A stretch of DNA of 64,000 nucleotides from Closterium sp. NIES-65 (Eukaryota > Streptophyta > Zygnematophyceae > Desmidiales > Closteriaceae), in assembly GCA_948144175.1 (NCBI GenBank), contig CANXME010000532.1, forward strand, positions 4,463,001-4,527,000. Reading direction: 5' to 3'. Numbering within the stretch: position 1 is the stretch's first letter; every line of letters begins with the position of its first letter. The notes beneath the pieces were generated by a model. That model was not told where the DNA came from, made no database searches, and worked only from the letters and a program-made list of their open reading frames with translations. Below are positions 10,396-21,038 of this stretch, piece after piece. The translations under genes were made by a program, and so were the position numbers.

Positions 10396-10829
10396 TCATG
10401 TGACAGTTGGATGATTCAGGACCTATGCTATTGAGCTCCCCCCCATGCTAGGCAGGGGATGCGGTAGCATAGGGTCTGGGTCAATTAACTGTTACGCATT
10501 TTCGTCATGCTATGCATTCATTTTACTACCACAGTAGCATATGCATTATTATTATGCATTTTGCAATTACTTCATCTACGTATAACATCATCATGCATAT
10601 GCATCACTGAATAAACAGTTATGCGTTCATAACACATTAAAAGAGAAGGAAGACAAGCTAGGAAAGAGAAGGAATGTGGTTCGGCACAAGGTAAATTGAT
10701 GTGGCAAATACATAGAAGTCAGTTACTTTCAGCTACTCTTTATTAGATTTTTTTCATCCTTTATTTTTTTTTAGAGTAGAGGATGAAAAAAAAAATTGTA
10801 CATAACGATCGTAATAGGTTGCTTCGCAA
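10396..10829. other. AT-rich flank, no gene recognised
   Basis: Unique AT-rich sequence with several ATGCAT-type words (10493-10610) and A/T runs around 10747-10800. No ORF of note and no family resemblance seen. Confidence 0.5.
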
Positions 10830-11006
10830 CCCAAAAAAAAAAAAAAAAAAGTCCTAACACGGTTCTAAGGACCTACTGACAAAGTTTGAAGAAAGAAGGA
10901 GGGGTTGAACTAGTAGAAATGGGGATACAAATAGCAAACCCTAGAAGGGTTGTACTCGCTATAGAGCACCCCACTACAGGCTAGAACATAAGATAATATT
11001 CTGACA
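10830..11006 (-). repeat. Remnant 5' LTR and primer-proximal leader of an older copia element
   Basis: A poly-A run (about 10833-10850) is followed by GTCCTAACACGGTTCTAAGGACC, resembling the hairpin region of other copies. An LTR-like block follows from about 10883 to ATTCTGACA at 11006 with the family words AAACCCTAGAAGGGTTGTAC and CACCCCACTAC. The internal part of the element is missing. It is old and truncated. Confidence 0.6.
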
Positions 11007-11030
11007 CCTACTGTACGTACTCTGGAACCA

Positions 11031-11161
11031 TGTCAAAATCTGAGGAGGAATGATTGGCATTGAAAGAGAATTGATACGTACTTATGGTAACCCTAAAGGG
11101 TCATATATATATATGAGGGTAACCCACTACAGCCTATACACATATGTATATCAGTTTGACA
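11031..11161 (-). repeat. Second remnant LTR (131 bp) with primer-site trace
   Basis: It begins TGTCAAAATC right after CTCTGGAACCA, whose reverse complement TGGTTCCAGAG resembles the initiator-tRNA-Met primer site, and ends CAGTTTGACA. It contains a (TA)n run at about 11104-11114 and the family word AACCCACTACAGCCTA. The internal region is absent, so only the 5' end of a minus-strand element survives. Confidence 0.6.
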
Positions 11162-11357
11162 GTGCTCTGAACAGCGATGTTCTGAACAACGGTGTTCTGA
11201 ACAGCAATGGACTTGCTACGTGAACATTAGCCAATCCCATTCCCCCAAAACTAGTGGCGTAAATAGCTGCACACTCACTTCTCAACTCGAACGTGCATCT
11301 TGAGCAAGAACCTCTCGCTCGGATTGATTCAGAAAACAATCAACTCGAGCTTGTACC
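11162..11357. other. Short flank between LTR remnant and element D
   Basis: No gene seen. It contains three near repeats of TTCTGAACA and ends in the target duplication GTACC (11353-11357) of element D. Confidence 0.5.
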
Positions 11358-11486
11358 TGTGAAGTAAAGAAAACAGGAATGAAATGACTAAGGAAAGATT
11401 GGGTACAAATACAACCCTAGAAACCCTGTACCCCATATGTGCTACCCCACTATAGCCTACAGCAACTATGTCATTTAAATCTGACA
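11358..11486 (-). repeat. 3' LTR of element D
   Basis: TGTGAAGTAA to AAATCTGACA, followed by the purine-tract hairpin (CACCCCCATAGG...GTGGGGG, 11489-11509). It is identical to the 5' LTR except for one T/A difference at about 11475. Confidence 0.95.
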
Positions 11487-11692
11487 CACCCCCATAGGCA
11501 AAGTGGGGGAGAACAAGGGGTCACAAGACCAGTCAAGCAAAGCAAAGCAAGCTCAGGGTGGATCACAAAGTCACCACACAGTCCGAGCACAAGAGAAGGG
11601 CCAGAGGCCAGTTCACATGCAGGAGTACAGACATATATATAAAACTAGACAAGCAAGAGCAGGCATATATATATGTCACAGTACAAGTGAAG

Positions 11693-12679
11693 TCAAGAGG
11701 AGAGCAAGTGAGGCAAGACAGGCACAAGACCCAGCTGGGTGCAAAAGCGCTGATGGTCACAAGGCGCGAGTGCCTTGGTGAACACATCAGCAGTGTTGGC
11801 CTCAGAGGCCACGTATGCAAGTCGCAACTGACCACGCTGCTGCAGCTCACGAGCAAGGAAGTAGCGGAGAGCAATGTGCTTCGTTCTGTGCTCCAAGCGC
11901 TGCTCTCGACACAAGGCCAGCATGGCCTTGTTGTCTACGTACAGCACTGGAGGAGAACGAGGCGGCTCTCCAAGGTCAGTCAGCAGGTAGGTGAGCCAGC
12001 GAAGCTCCTGTGCAGCCATGGCCCCGGCGTAGATCTCAGCCTCACAACTGGAGCCGAGAACCGAAGACGAGCGAGTAGACCGCCACGAGACAGAGCCGGA
12101 ACCAAGGCTGAAGGTGTAACCCTGTGACGACCGCTGCGTAGCCTGGTCGTCAGCCCAAGAAGCGTCCGCATGGCCGGTAAGGACCACTGGACTCCGCCCT
12201 CCAAGCACTAGCCCCATGCCCGACGTACTGCACAGGTAGCGCAATACCCTCTTCGCTGCAGCCATGTGCTCCGGTCTGTGTCTCCCAGGAGCAACATAGC
12301 GTGCAAGAATGCTCAGAGGGTATGCAAGGTCAGGTCGTGTGCAGGTCATCAGGTACATGAGGCAGCCAACAAGCTCTGCATACGGACCACTCGACTCTAC
12401 GGACTCATCCGAAGGCAGAGCTGAGAGTGAGTGGCGAGTAGGCAGAGGAATGGCCTGAGGCGAGGAGTACGTGAAGCCGAAGCGCTGAAGGACCTGCTGC
12501 ACCATGTGTGACTGAGTCAAGGTAATGGTGCGGCGTGCTCTGTCCCGAGTGATCTGCAAGCCAAGGTAGCTGCGCAGTTCACCCAGGTCTGTGCACGTGT
12601 GTCTCTTCAGCAGCTCGGACTTCACGTAGGCGAGTCCAGCAGTGTCCGCTGTGGCAAAGACCAAGTCGTCGACGTACAC
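11693..12679 (-). pseudogene. Copia RT C-terminal part and RNase H, element D
   Basis: This frame, open from upstream of the catalytic YVDD through the TGA stop, carries YVDDLVFATADTAGL, LGLQITRDRARRTITLTQSH, LVGCLMYLMTCTRPDLAYPL, and RNase H motifs DASWADD, SCEAEIYAGAMAAQELRW and VDNKAMLALC. It is nearly identical to the same part of F. Upstream, the codon for Gln in the GTQWSL motif is TAG (near 12840), and the fusion to the integrase part is out of frame. This domain therefore cannot be made as part of the long Gag-Pro-Int product without frameshifting. Confidence 0.92.
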
Positions 12680-12774
12680 AAGGATGTAGAACCGCGGCAG
12701 GGAAGTGTCGGTGCGAAGAAACAGCGACGGGTCAGCAGTAGAAGGAGCAAACCCAAGAGCCGCAAGCGTAGTCC

Positions 12775-15700
12775 TCAGTGTGTCGTGCCACTCACGCGGC
12801 GCCTGGCGGAGACCGTAGACTGGCCGTCGGAGGCTCCACTAGGTGCCAGGAGGGAAAGTCCTAGTGAAGCCAGGTGGACGGCGAAGCCAGATCTCCTCGT
12901 GCAGGCTACAGCTCCAACGCCCTCAGCAGCTCCAGCTCCAGGAGGACCCGCAGGTCCAGCAGCTCCGGGACCGGCAGCACCCGCACCCTCGACGGTCGAA
13001 GAAGCTCCAGCCCCAGCTCCAGCAGCACCTCCAGACTCAGCAGCACGCCTCCAGCGGCGAGCGAACCACTCGCGCAGCTCCTGTGGAGAGAGGGGCTCCC
13101 GGCGAGACCCAGCAGCAGGAGAAACCCCAGGCTCAGCAGCTCCAGACATAGCACCCCCAGGCTCAGCAGCTCCCAGCACAGCACCCCCAGGCTCAGCAGC
13201 TCCCGACCCAGCACCCCCAGACCCAGCACCTCCAGGCACAGCACCCCCCGGCTCAGCACCCCCAGGTTCCGCACCCTCCGCAGTAGCACCCTCAGGCCTA
13301 GCACCCCCAGCAGCAGCACCCCCAGGCTCAGCACCCCCGCGCACAGCACCCCCAGAGTCAGCACCCCCAGGCTCAGCACCCGCAGCAGCACCAGAGTCAC
13401 CAGTAACCTCGACCGGGTCAACGGCGTCTACCTGGGACACACCTGAGGGGGCAGGAACCTGAGGGGGGAGGGGGTCTACCGGGGGGGGAACCGGCACAAG
13501 GAAGTCCGGGGGAGGGGGGAGGGAAGGAGTGCGGTAGGGGAAGAGACGGTAGAAGGGGACTGACTCGTCGAACGTGACGTCCTGGGAGGACAGAACACGA
13601 CGAGAGGAGGGGTGGTAGAACTGCCACCCTGGGGCGTCAGTGGGGAAGCCAAGGAAGACACAGGGAGCAGCACGAGGGGACAGCTTGTCCGCAGACAAGT
13701 CGCGGACAAACGCCCGAGATCCCCAGACACGAAACACGGACGCATCGCCAACCTTCCCCGTCCACAGCAAGGCTGGGGACATCGCAGGCCGAGAGACCCG
13801 GGGGTGAAGGTTGAGCTGATGCGCCGCGTACCTCACCGCAAACAGCCACAGAAAATGGGGGGCAGCCGCATGCATCATGGACGTACGAGCGACATCCATG
13901 ACCATGCGAATGCGGCGCTCAGCAATCCCATTTTGCTGTGGTGAGTCCGGAAGCGTGAAGGTCTGGCGGATCCCCCGTGCACGACAGTAGTCTCGCAGAA
14001 GGCGAGAAGAGAACTCTCCGCCTCTGTCAGAGTGCAGACGCAGAACAGGAAAGTCCGAGCCGAAGCTCTTCCTGAGCTGGAGACGAGCCTCGCGGATCCA
14101 GTCGATCAGCACCTCAGTGACCGCACCCCTGCTACGCAAGGGGAGGACTGTGGTGTAACGCGAGTAGTCGTCAACCACCAACAGGAAGTAGCGCTCGTAA
14201 CCCTGCCCACGGACTGGGGCTGGGCCCCACACATCCATGTGAAGCGTCTGCAGGGGAGCCTCTGTCGGGGGGAAGTGGGAGGAGTGAGGAGTAGCCCGGA
14301 GGCGACCCTCGACACAGGGGACACTGGAAGGTTCTGGCTCGGAGGGGAGAGGAGGGAGAGACTGGGGAAGACCAGAGACAAGGACACGGGAAGCCATGCT
14401 CCGAAGACGGGGCAAGGAGGGGTGGCCAAGACGGTGGTGCCACAGGAGAGTCTCGTGAGACAGGAGGCGACTAGAACAGGGGGCAGACTCAGGACCTGAC
14501 AGGGACGCAGCAGCAAGTACCTGACCCGACGCAGCAACCTGACCAGACGCAGGGACAGGAGGAGACTCAACGGTCAGGGTGTAGAGACTCGACCCCGGCC
14601 GACGCGAGAACGTGGCCAGGTGTCGGCCTGTGCGTGCCTCCGTGCAGTGGGTCACCCGCTGACTCGCAGGAGTGAACTGGTGAAAACCCACATCCTGCAG
14701 GTCCGCTCCACTCACCAAGTTTGTAGAGAACGAGGGAAGGTACAGACCCGACAGGATGCCCGAAGGGGCAGCCGGACACGGGAGGACAGTGGAGAAGTGA
14801 GACAGGTCAGGACCACCAGAGGGGTCAGCAAGGGAGACTGCAACCGGCCGGCCGAGCGGCGTAAGGGTAGTGCGGTCTCGAAAGAAGGAGCGAGAAGCTC
14901 CGGAGTCAAGTGTGAAAGTGAGGGAGGACGAGGACGACTCAGTACCTGAGAGCGCAGTCTCACCAGCACCTGAGAGCGCAGACGCACTGGCACCTAGAGC
15001 AGCAGCCTCACAAGCACCTAGCGCAGCAGTACCAATGCCCGGGTCGGGCTGGAAACAGCGGTAACCCTCATTCTCCTCACTATAATCCACAACATACATA
15101 GCAGTAAGGATAGCATCAAAATCAAGATCAAAGATCGCTACACCAGCCCTGAGAAGCTCATCCCAGCGAGGGATCTCACTAGCCCCAGGGAACTGCTGAC
15201 GCCAGGCGTCCGTCAGGCGGCCAAAGCAGCGCTGGGTGGCGTGGGCACCCCCACACTGCTCACCCGCGCGGTCGCCGGAACGAAGAACGTAGGTGCAGGG
15301 ACCAGTACCCCCACCCCTCTGACGCCCAGCGTACCACTCACGAAGCTGCTGAGGCGAAGGGATGTCCTGAGAGCGCTGCTGCTGCTGTCGCTGCGAGCGC
15401 TGGCCACCACCACCGCCGCTACGCTGCTGGGTACCACCCCGACCAGCTCCACCCCCTTCACCACCACTGCCTCCTCCACTGCCGCCTCCACCGCTTCCAC
15501 CTCCGCCGCCTCCACCTCCGCCGCTGCCTCCACCACCACCGCTGGCACCACCACCACCGTCTCCGCCGCTGCTGCCACCACCACCACCACCCCCGCCACT
15601 AGTCCCGCCGCCACTCCCACTCCCTCCGCCGCCACCGCCGCCACCGCCACCGCCCCCTCCAGCTCCACCCGCGCCCTTGCTCCCCTTGCCCTTGCTGGAG

Positions 15701-16056
15701 TGACGTCTCCCACTAGGGGCAGACGCCGCGCCGACCGACTCAAGACCAAGCAGGTCGGCAGCAGCAGCAGAGGCAACAGAGGGCAGCAAGGGGGAAGGAG
15801 AGCACCCCTCAAAGATGGGGGTGCGAGGGTCACCACGAGAAGCACCTACAGCGACGATGCTCTTCTCCGCTGCGAGGAGGGCCTTCTCGAGGAGGTCGAC
15901 GGTGAGGGTGGTGGGACAGACTGCGAGAAAGTGGTCCCTGACGACTCGAAGGGAGTCAGGGAGGCGCGCGACTACGTAGGAGAGAGCGATGTACATGGGG
16001 GGGGGGGTTCTTAGCGCAGAACTCAGCAGGAAGGGCGGCGCGGTAGCGAGTGTCAC
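12775..16056 (-). pseudogene. Gag C-part, protease, integrase and linker of element D (1093 codons open)
   Basis: A long open frame holds, in order: the second half of Gag (LPDSLRVVRDHFLAVCP, GASRGDPRTPIFEGC), a Gly-rich tail, a Gln-rich stretch, the expanded zinc knuckle (CTYVLRSGDR...HATQRC, about 15225-15305), the protease FTLDSGASRSFF (about 14880-14930), integrase with WHHRLGHPSLPRL, VPCVEG, LHMDVWGPAPV, HSDRGGEFSS and QQNGIAERR, and a long Gly-Gly-Ala-Glu-Pro linker. About 40 codons of frameshifted RT follow the deletion junction. The protease and integrase catalytic motifs are intact. The N-terminus of Gag is in another frame because of a C11 run at about 15997-16007. Confidence 0.9.
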
Positions 16057-16468
16057 TAGTGCGGAGGTGCGTAATGAGGTCAGCGACAGTGGGAAAGGCA
16101 GAGAGGTCAGGAAAGAGGTAGGGAAGCATGAGACGGCTCAGTGCAGCAGTGGCAGGGGAGGAGTAGCGCGCAACTACAGCGTTGTACAAGGTCTGAGCAC
16201 TCTTGTACTGACTGAAGTGCGCACGCTCAGAGGTAGGGAGGTGGCGACGCACAGCAAGACGTGCAGCAGCATCGCGGGTGGCCCACTTAGAGCGGACAGC
16301 GGGATCAGCATCAGCAGCAGGAGCAGGAGAGGCGCCAGAGGTGAGATCAAAGAGAGAAAGGTCGTCAGCCCTGTCGCACTGTAAGAACAGCTGCAGGTCG
16401 TCTAACCAGACCTCAAAATCAATGGCGCGACCCTCAGCGTCAAAAGCTAGGACACTAGGGGTAGCCAT
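15956..16468 (-). CDS. Copia Gag N-terminal half, element D
   Basis: ATG at 16468 opens MATPSVLAFDAEGRAIDF, then WLDDLQLFLQCDRADDLSL, the ARLAVRRHLPTSERAHFSQ block, VVARYSSPATAALSRL, LPYLFPDLSAF and ITHLRTSDTRYRAALPAEF. At AKNPPP a run of eleven C on the sense strand shifts the reading, and the ORF ends after a short unrelated tail. The rest of Gag is in the overlapping frame that ends at 12775. The copy H has exactly the same run and the same break, whereas F has the in-frame sequence CCTCCTCCC. It may be a disabling slip inherited by both or a slippage site. Confidence 0.8.
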   Translation of the reverse strand: MATPSVLAFDAEGRAIDFEVWLDDLQLFLQCDRADDLSLFDLTSGASPAPAADADPAVRSKWATRDAAARLAVRRHLPTSERAHFSQYKSAQTLYNAVVARYSSPATAALSRLMLPYLFPDLSAFPTVADLITHLRTSDTRYRAALPAEFCAKNPPPHVHRSLLRSRAPP

Positions 16469-17472
16469 GGCGACGACAGCGACGCAGTGCAAGCAGTAGG
16501 GAAAGAGCTCGCAGTGTCAGTGGGACTGTGCTCACCAGGCAGTGCAGGTCGTGTAGGTATGCAGAAAGGCGGCTCAGCGACCTGGCGGCTCGGGTGCTCG
16601 GCGGCTCGGCTGCTGGGCGGCTCGGGCGCAGGGCGGCTCGGCTCCCGGGCGGCTCGGCGGCTGGGCGGCTCGGGTGCAGGGCGGCTCGGCTCCCGGGCGG
16701 CTCGGCGTCGGGCGGCTTGGCTCACGGGCGGTTCGGCTGCTAAGGCGGCTCGGCCAGGAGATGCAGGGGCGGGGCCGTCAGGTGCAGCGGCGGGTTGACC
16801 GGTGCAGTGGCGGGCCGGCAGGTGCAGCGGCGGGCCGGCAGGTGCAGTGGCGGGCCGGCAGGTGCAGCGGCGGGCCGGCAGGTGCAGGCGGCGGGCCGTA
16901 GGGTGCAGTGGCGGGCCGTAGGGTGCAGTGGCGGGCCGGCAGGTGCAGCAGCGAGGCCGGCAGGTGCAGCGGCGAGGCCGTCAGAGGCGGCGGGCCGCTG
17001 GGTGCAGCGGCGGGCCGGCAGGTGCAGTGGCGGGCCGGCAGGAGAGGCGGCGGAGCCGCGTTAGGGGAGGCGGCAGGGCCGCGTCAGGGGAGGCGGCGGA
17101 GCCGCGTCAGGGGAGGCGGCGGTGCCGCGTCAGGGGAGGCGGGGGAGCCGCGTCAGGGGAGGCGGCAGGGCCGCGTCAGGGGAGGCGGCGGGGCCGCGTC
17201 AAACAGGCGGCGGGGCCGCGCCAGGGGAGGCGGCGGAGCCGCGTCAGGGGAGGCGGCGGGGCCGCGTCAGGGGAGGCGGCGGAGCCGCGTCAGGGTAGGC
17301 GGCGGGGCCGCGTCAAACAGGCGGCGGGGCCGCGAACAGGAGAGGTGGCGGGGCCGCGTCTGAGGGACAGCGGGGCCGCGAGGGAAAAGGCGACCCGAGG
17401 GGGTCGCTAAAAAAGGCGCGCTTCGGTGGGCCCTAAAAAAAACGGTCCTAAGGTAGGACCCGCTCTATACCA
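16469..17472 (-). repeat. 5' leader of element D: GCGGC arrays and primer site
   Basis: Several arrays follow one another: GGCGGCTCGG blocks at 16565-16750, GGGCCGGCAGGTGCAGCGGC at about 16780-17045, and GGAGGCGGCGGGGCCGCGTCA at about 17040-17375. Then come GGGCCC at 17428-17433, the hairpin GGTCCTAAGGTAGGACC at 17444-17460 and the primer site (minus-strand TGGTATAGAGCGGGTCC, 17456-17472). ORFs through the arrays are repeat artefacts rich in Arg and Gly. Confidence 0.85.
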
Positions 17473-17601
17473 TGTGAAGTAAAGAAAACAGGAATGAAAT
17501 GACTAAGGAAAGATTGGGTACAAATACAACCCTAGAAACCCTGTACCCCATATGTGCTACCCCACTATAGCCTACAGCAACTATGTCATATAAATCTGAC
17601 A
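17473..17601 (-). repeat. 5' LTR of element D
   Basis: 129 bp, TGTGAAGTAA to AATCTGACA, flanked on the right by GTACC (17602-17606), the second copy of the target duplication. Confidence 0.95.
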
Positions 17602-17769
17602 GTACCCACCCAAACTCGAATTTTCATCTTGAGCAGGGAGCTGCAACCTTATTGGTCGGAGTTCAATTCGCCCCTCCCACTTAAAAGATCAAAGATTGCT
17701 CCCATTGGTCGAAACTATACTCCACTTTTGGGGATTCGCCATTTGCCTAAGCTGCAATTGAAAAACCTT

Positions 17770-17935
17770 GATAAGGCAACAGGTTGACAAGTACAATAAA
17801 AGATATTACTTCTTTGTTGTACCCAACCCAACAAGTGAGACCACAGCTTGTTCCTGCCTGCTGCAAGAGAATGGGCAATTGATGATGTTTTTGGTGTATG
17901 TGGGCGATATCCATCTCGTACAACTTTTTGCTTCA
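17770..17935 (+). pseudogene. Tnt1-like copia RT scrap
   Basis: The plus strand encodes a short piece resembling the RT active-site region of the E2 lineage: a SLFLLQE-like segment, then CLLQENGQLMMFLVYVGDIH. In E2 the corresponding part is SLFLLQEKVLFLMLLVYVDD. The second catalytic Asp of YVDD is Gly-changed here (YVGD). No other domain or LTR is seen around it, so it is an old fragment upstream of the host gene. The ends are approximate. Confidence 0.6.
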
Positions 17936-18699
17936 CAGCAGCACGCTTTCCCTGGGATGTTCTGCGTTCAGGCAGGGGGAATAACGACTGCTCTCGCACA
18001 TCCTTTTGGTAGCTGGTTTTGATGCCATTTTCTTTTATGTTGTGTAATTCTCTTTGTACATCTTATAGACTAATATGACACTTCAAACTATATGGGTGTT
18101 TTCGAGCATTGATGTGCTTCATTTGCGGGTACGATGTCGAACAACACATATCGATCGAACGGCTCAATATCCAACCCAAATATCGTAGTGGTGGGGGCTG
18201 TGATGTTCGAAAGGCTTTCACCAAGTTCCACGTCTACCCCAAACAAATCGAAGCGCGTCATGACAACCATTCACGTAGTCGCGTCGCAGATTCGTGGGCT
18301 GGGATGTGAGGGAGGTCGGTGAGACGAGCGACGACTTCTAAAAAATTCCCTGCTCTTCCCGACGAACCAGTCAGTCTCCCCACCTCCAACACCTCCAACA
18401 CACTGATACTACTACCTTCAGTTCTTTTAACCAGCTTACGTGTTCAAGTGTGACCGCAGAAGTTGTCCAGCTTTAGACAGGTCCAACACACAAATAGCTC
18501 GATGGCACGCGCTTATGGTTGAAGTCCAGCCGACTGCATATATCTCCCGTTTTGAGACATCCGTCCTCGTTGTCGTCTCGCCCCGATGTGAAGCAGCGAC
18601 AAAAGCACTGATGTCGACGGAACGTAACATTTAAGACCCATTTGGTCAAACCGAACATAGTACTAGCTAGGCACGCTTAGTCTCGCTCCATTTTTCATT
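17936..18699. other. Upstream region of the host gene, no gene recognised
   Basis: A mixed-composition interval that includes whatever promoter the downstream gene uses. I see short ORFs without family resemblance and no confident TATA box. The stretch 18660-18699 just before the start codon is unremarkable. Confidence 0.4.
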
Positions 18700-20949
18700 A
18701 TGGAAGCCGTGCGCCGCGCTGTTTTACAGCTCGTGATGTCCGCGTGCCCGCTTTTATCCACCGCGCGCCCTCCATGCGTGCACGGACGTCACTGGAATCT
18801 CCGACGAGGGCTCTTCGGGTGCTGCCTTGTGATGCACATCGTGCTACACAGCAGTCTGGCGCAAGTAGGCGGCCAGGGGTACCTGGAGGGCCAAGGCCGG
18901 GCGAGAGGAACGGTCTCGCAGCGGGGTTTAACGGCGCAGCAGCAGCAACAGCAAGGCGGTGGTACAGTGACGCGGTTGTATCTTCTGCCCGGCAACCCGT
19001 ACGGCGCCAAGTGTCTTGACGGCAGGTACGGCGCTGGTTCTGTTGGCTAGCGAGTCACAGATGCGTCACGCAGATAAGATGCGGAAACAGGTTAGTGAGT
19101 AACGAGGGGTACAGCTTCCTATGGTTTTGTGCGTGCATCCCACTCGCTTCCCCCATCTGCCTACCTTCACGCGCGCGGCTTTCTGAGGGCGATTTGCGGC
19201 TTTCTACCCCCTGAATCCCCCTGTCCCCCACTTGCAACCATTCTTCCTGTCCGCGCTTCCCCTTTCTCTTTCTCGCGCCTCCCGTGGGTCGCGCGTGGCC
19301 AGCCCCCCGGGGTACTATCACAGGCCGGGCTATGCGGCGGGCAGCGCGGCGTGGCACATCCACCTCCCGGGCGGCGGGTGGTGCACGTCTATGGCGGGGT
19401 GCATGCACCGCGCGCAGACGAACCAGGGCAGCACGCGTTCGCGCCCCACCGTCATCGTGCGGGGCGGCAACGACAGGGACGAGGGCAGCGCGGTAAGCGG
19501 GTAGTCATAGGTCGGTGGGCCGGCGACCGGCTGTAATGGTGGTTGCGGTGGTTGACCTGGCGGTGATGGCGGGCATAACACACCGATGGAGTGGCGGGGC
19601 AGAGCCTTTCGACGGTTGGTGGCACACGCTCGTTGGAATTGACGCGGACAGACTGCGGGGTACTGACGTAGTGCACTCGTTGCGCTTGGAACTGGCGAGA
19701 TTCGGAATAACAGAGCACGGAACGTTGAAAGTCATTCCCTATCGTCTTCTGCCCCCCGCGCTGCCCCACACCCTCCGCCAGTCCCCGGCGCGCGGAATCA
19801 ACTCCCCGGACCCGAAAGTGAACCCGCTGTTCCACAACTGGCACCTCGTGCGCCCCATCTATTGCGACGGCGGGGGCTTCGCGGGCCGCGCTGGCTGGCG
19901 GGCTGTGCGCGGCGGTGGCAGTGCAGGGACGGCGGGGTTGTACCTGGACGGGTGGAAGATCATACACGCCGTGCTCAATGGTGGGTGCGACGCCGTGACA
20001 GGTGCACGCGCAGCATCTCACGCGGCGGAAGCAAAAGCGAGCAGCAGCAGTGCATGTGGGGAGCGCCTGCTTGCACGCAGGGATTGTCCGTGGAGGGGTG
20101 GAACGTGGTGCGTGCGGGATGGTGCTGTGCAAGGCAAGGCACGCAGCACCACTCGGCACGCACCACCTTCCACTCTTCCGCACGCACCACTCTGCAGGCA
20201 CAATGCGTGGCGTTTAGCAGCGGTGGGGGTTGGGCCGGTTGACGTTAGGCAACAGCTAAGGAGGCTTGAACAAGGCTTTTTGCTCCCCAATCACGCACCA
20301 CCTATCCTCACCATCGCTTTAGCCACCCACTTTCTCCCTCACTCACTCCGACTCTCTACCTCACTTACCCATTTCATATGCCATCTGTCACGCATCATAT
20401 AATTGCATGCACGAACACCGCTTGTCCCTGCTCCATACCCATGTCACCCGCTTACGCAGACCTGAAGCAGAATAGGGGCATGGCTCGGGCAGCCAGCATT
20501 TTATTGACGGGCAGCTCAGCGGGCGGACAAGCAGTGATTACGCTGTGCGACCGCGTGGCGCTCCTCTTCCCGTCGGCCACCGTCAAGTGCATTCTGGACG
20601 CTGGCTTCTTTGTTGGTGCGTGCCCCGCTCTCCACGATGCTCGCATGCCCTCTCACGCATGACGCCTGCGCCGCGGACCTGCCCCTTGTTCTGGTTACCC
20701 GTACATCACCTTCCAAGACTTGTGTGCGTCTCACGCGCGTTTCTGCTGCCCGCACGTCTTCCTTGTGCTCTGACTGCATGCATGTATGCCCACCCCGCAT
20801 GGCAGATGCGGAGGACCGGTGGCATGGGAATACGATGAGCACTATGGTGCACAGCATGGCGGCCCTGCACGCCATGCGACTCAACCTGCACTGCACACAA
20901 GGTCAGCACCTCCAGGTTCATTGTAGCTTTGTTAATGTCACAGTCTTCT

Positions 20950-21038
<89 letters not shown>

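Larger units (their letters stand above)
11358..17601 (-). mobile_element. Young but RT-deleted Ty1/copia element D
   Basis: The LTRs 11358-11486 and 17473-17601 (129 bp each) differ at one base by eye. The flanks carry the duplicated target GTACC (11353-11357 and 17602-17606). The order on the minus strand is LTR, primer site, GC-array leader, gag, protease, integrase, linker, then a junction at about 12907 directly into the middle of RT, then RNase H, purine tract and LTR. The deletion removes the RT N-terminal half. Such a recent insertion of a copy without a complete RT implies it was moved by proteins from another copy, such as F. Confidence 0.95.

Noticed and set aside
10836-11161. A solo-LTR pair forming a complete small element
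   Set aside because: Both blocks are in the same orientation as 5' ends with primer-site traces and there is no internal sequence or purine tract between them, so they are two separate 5' remnants.
16487-17410. Plus-strand ORFs rich in Arg, Gly and Gln through the leader of D
   Set aside because: They follow the tandem GC array in a non-coding leader, exist in more than one frame and have no non-repetitive domain.
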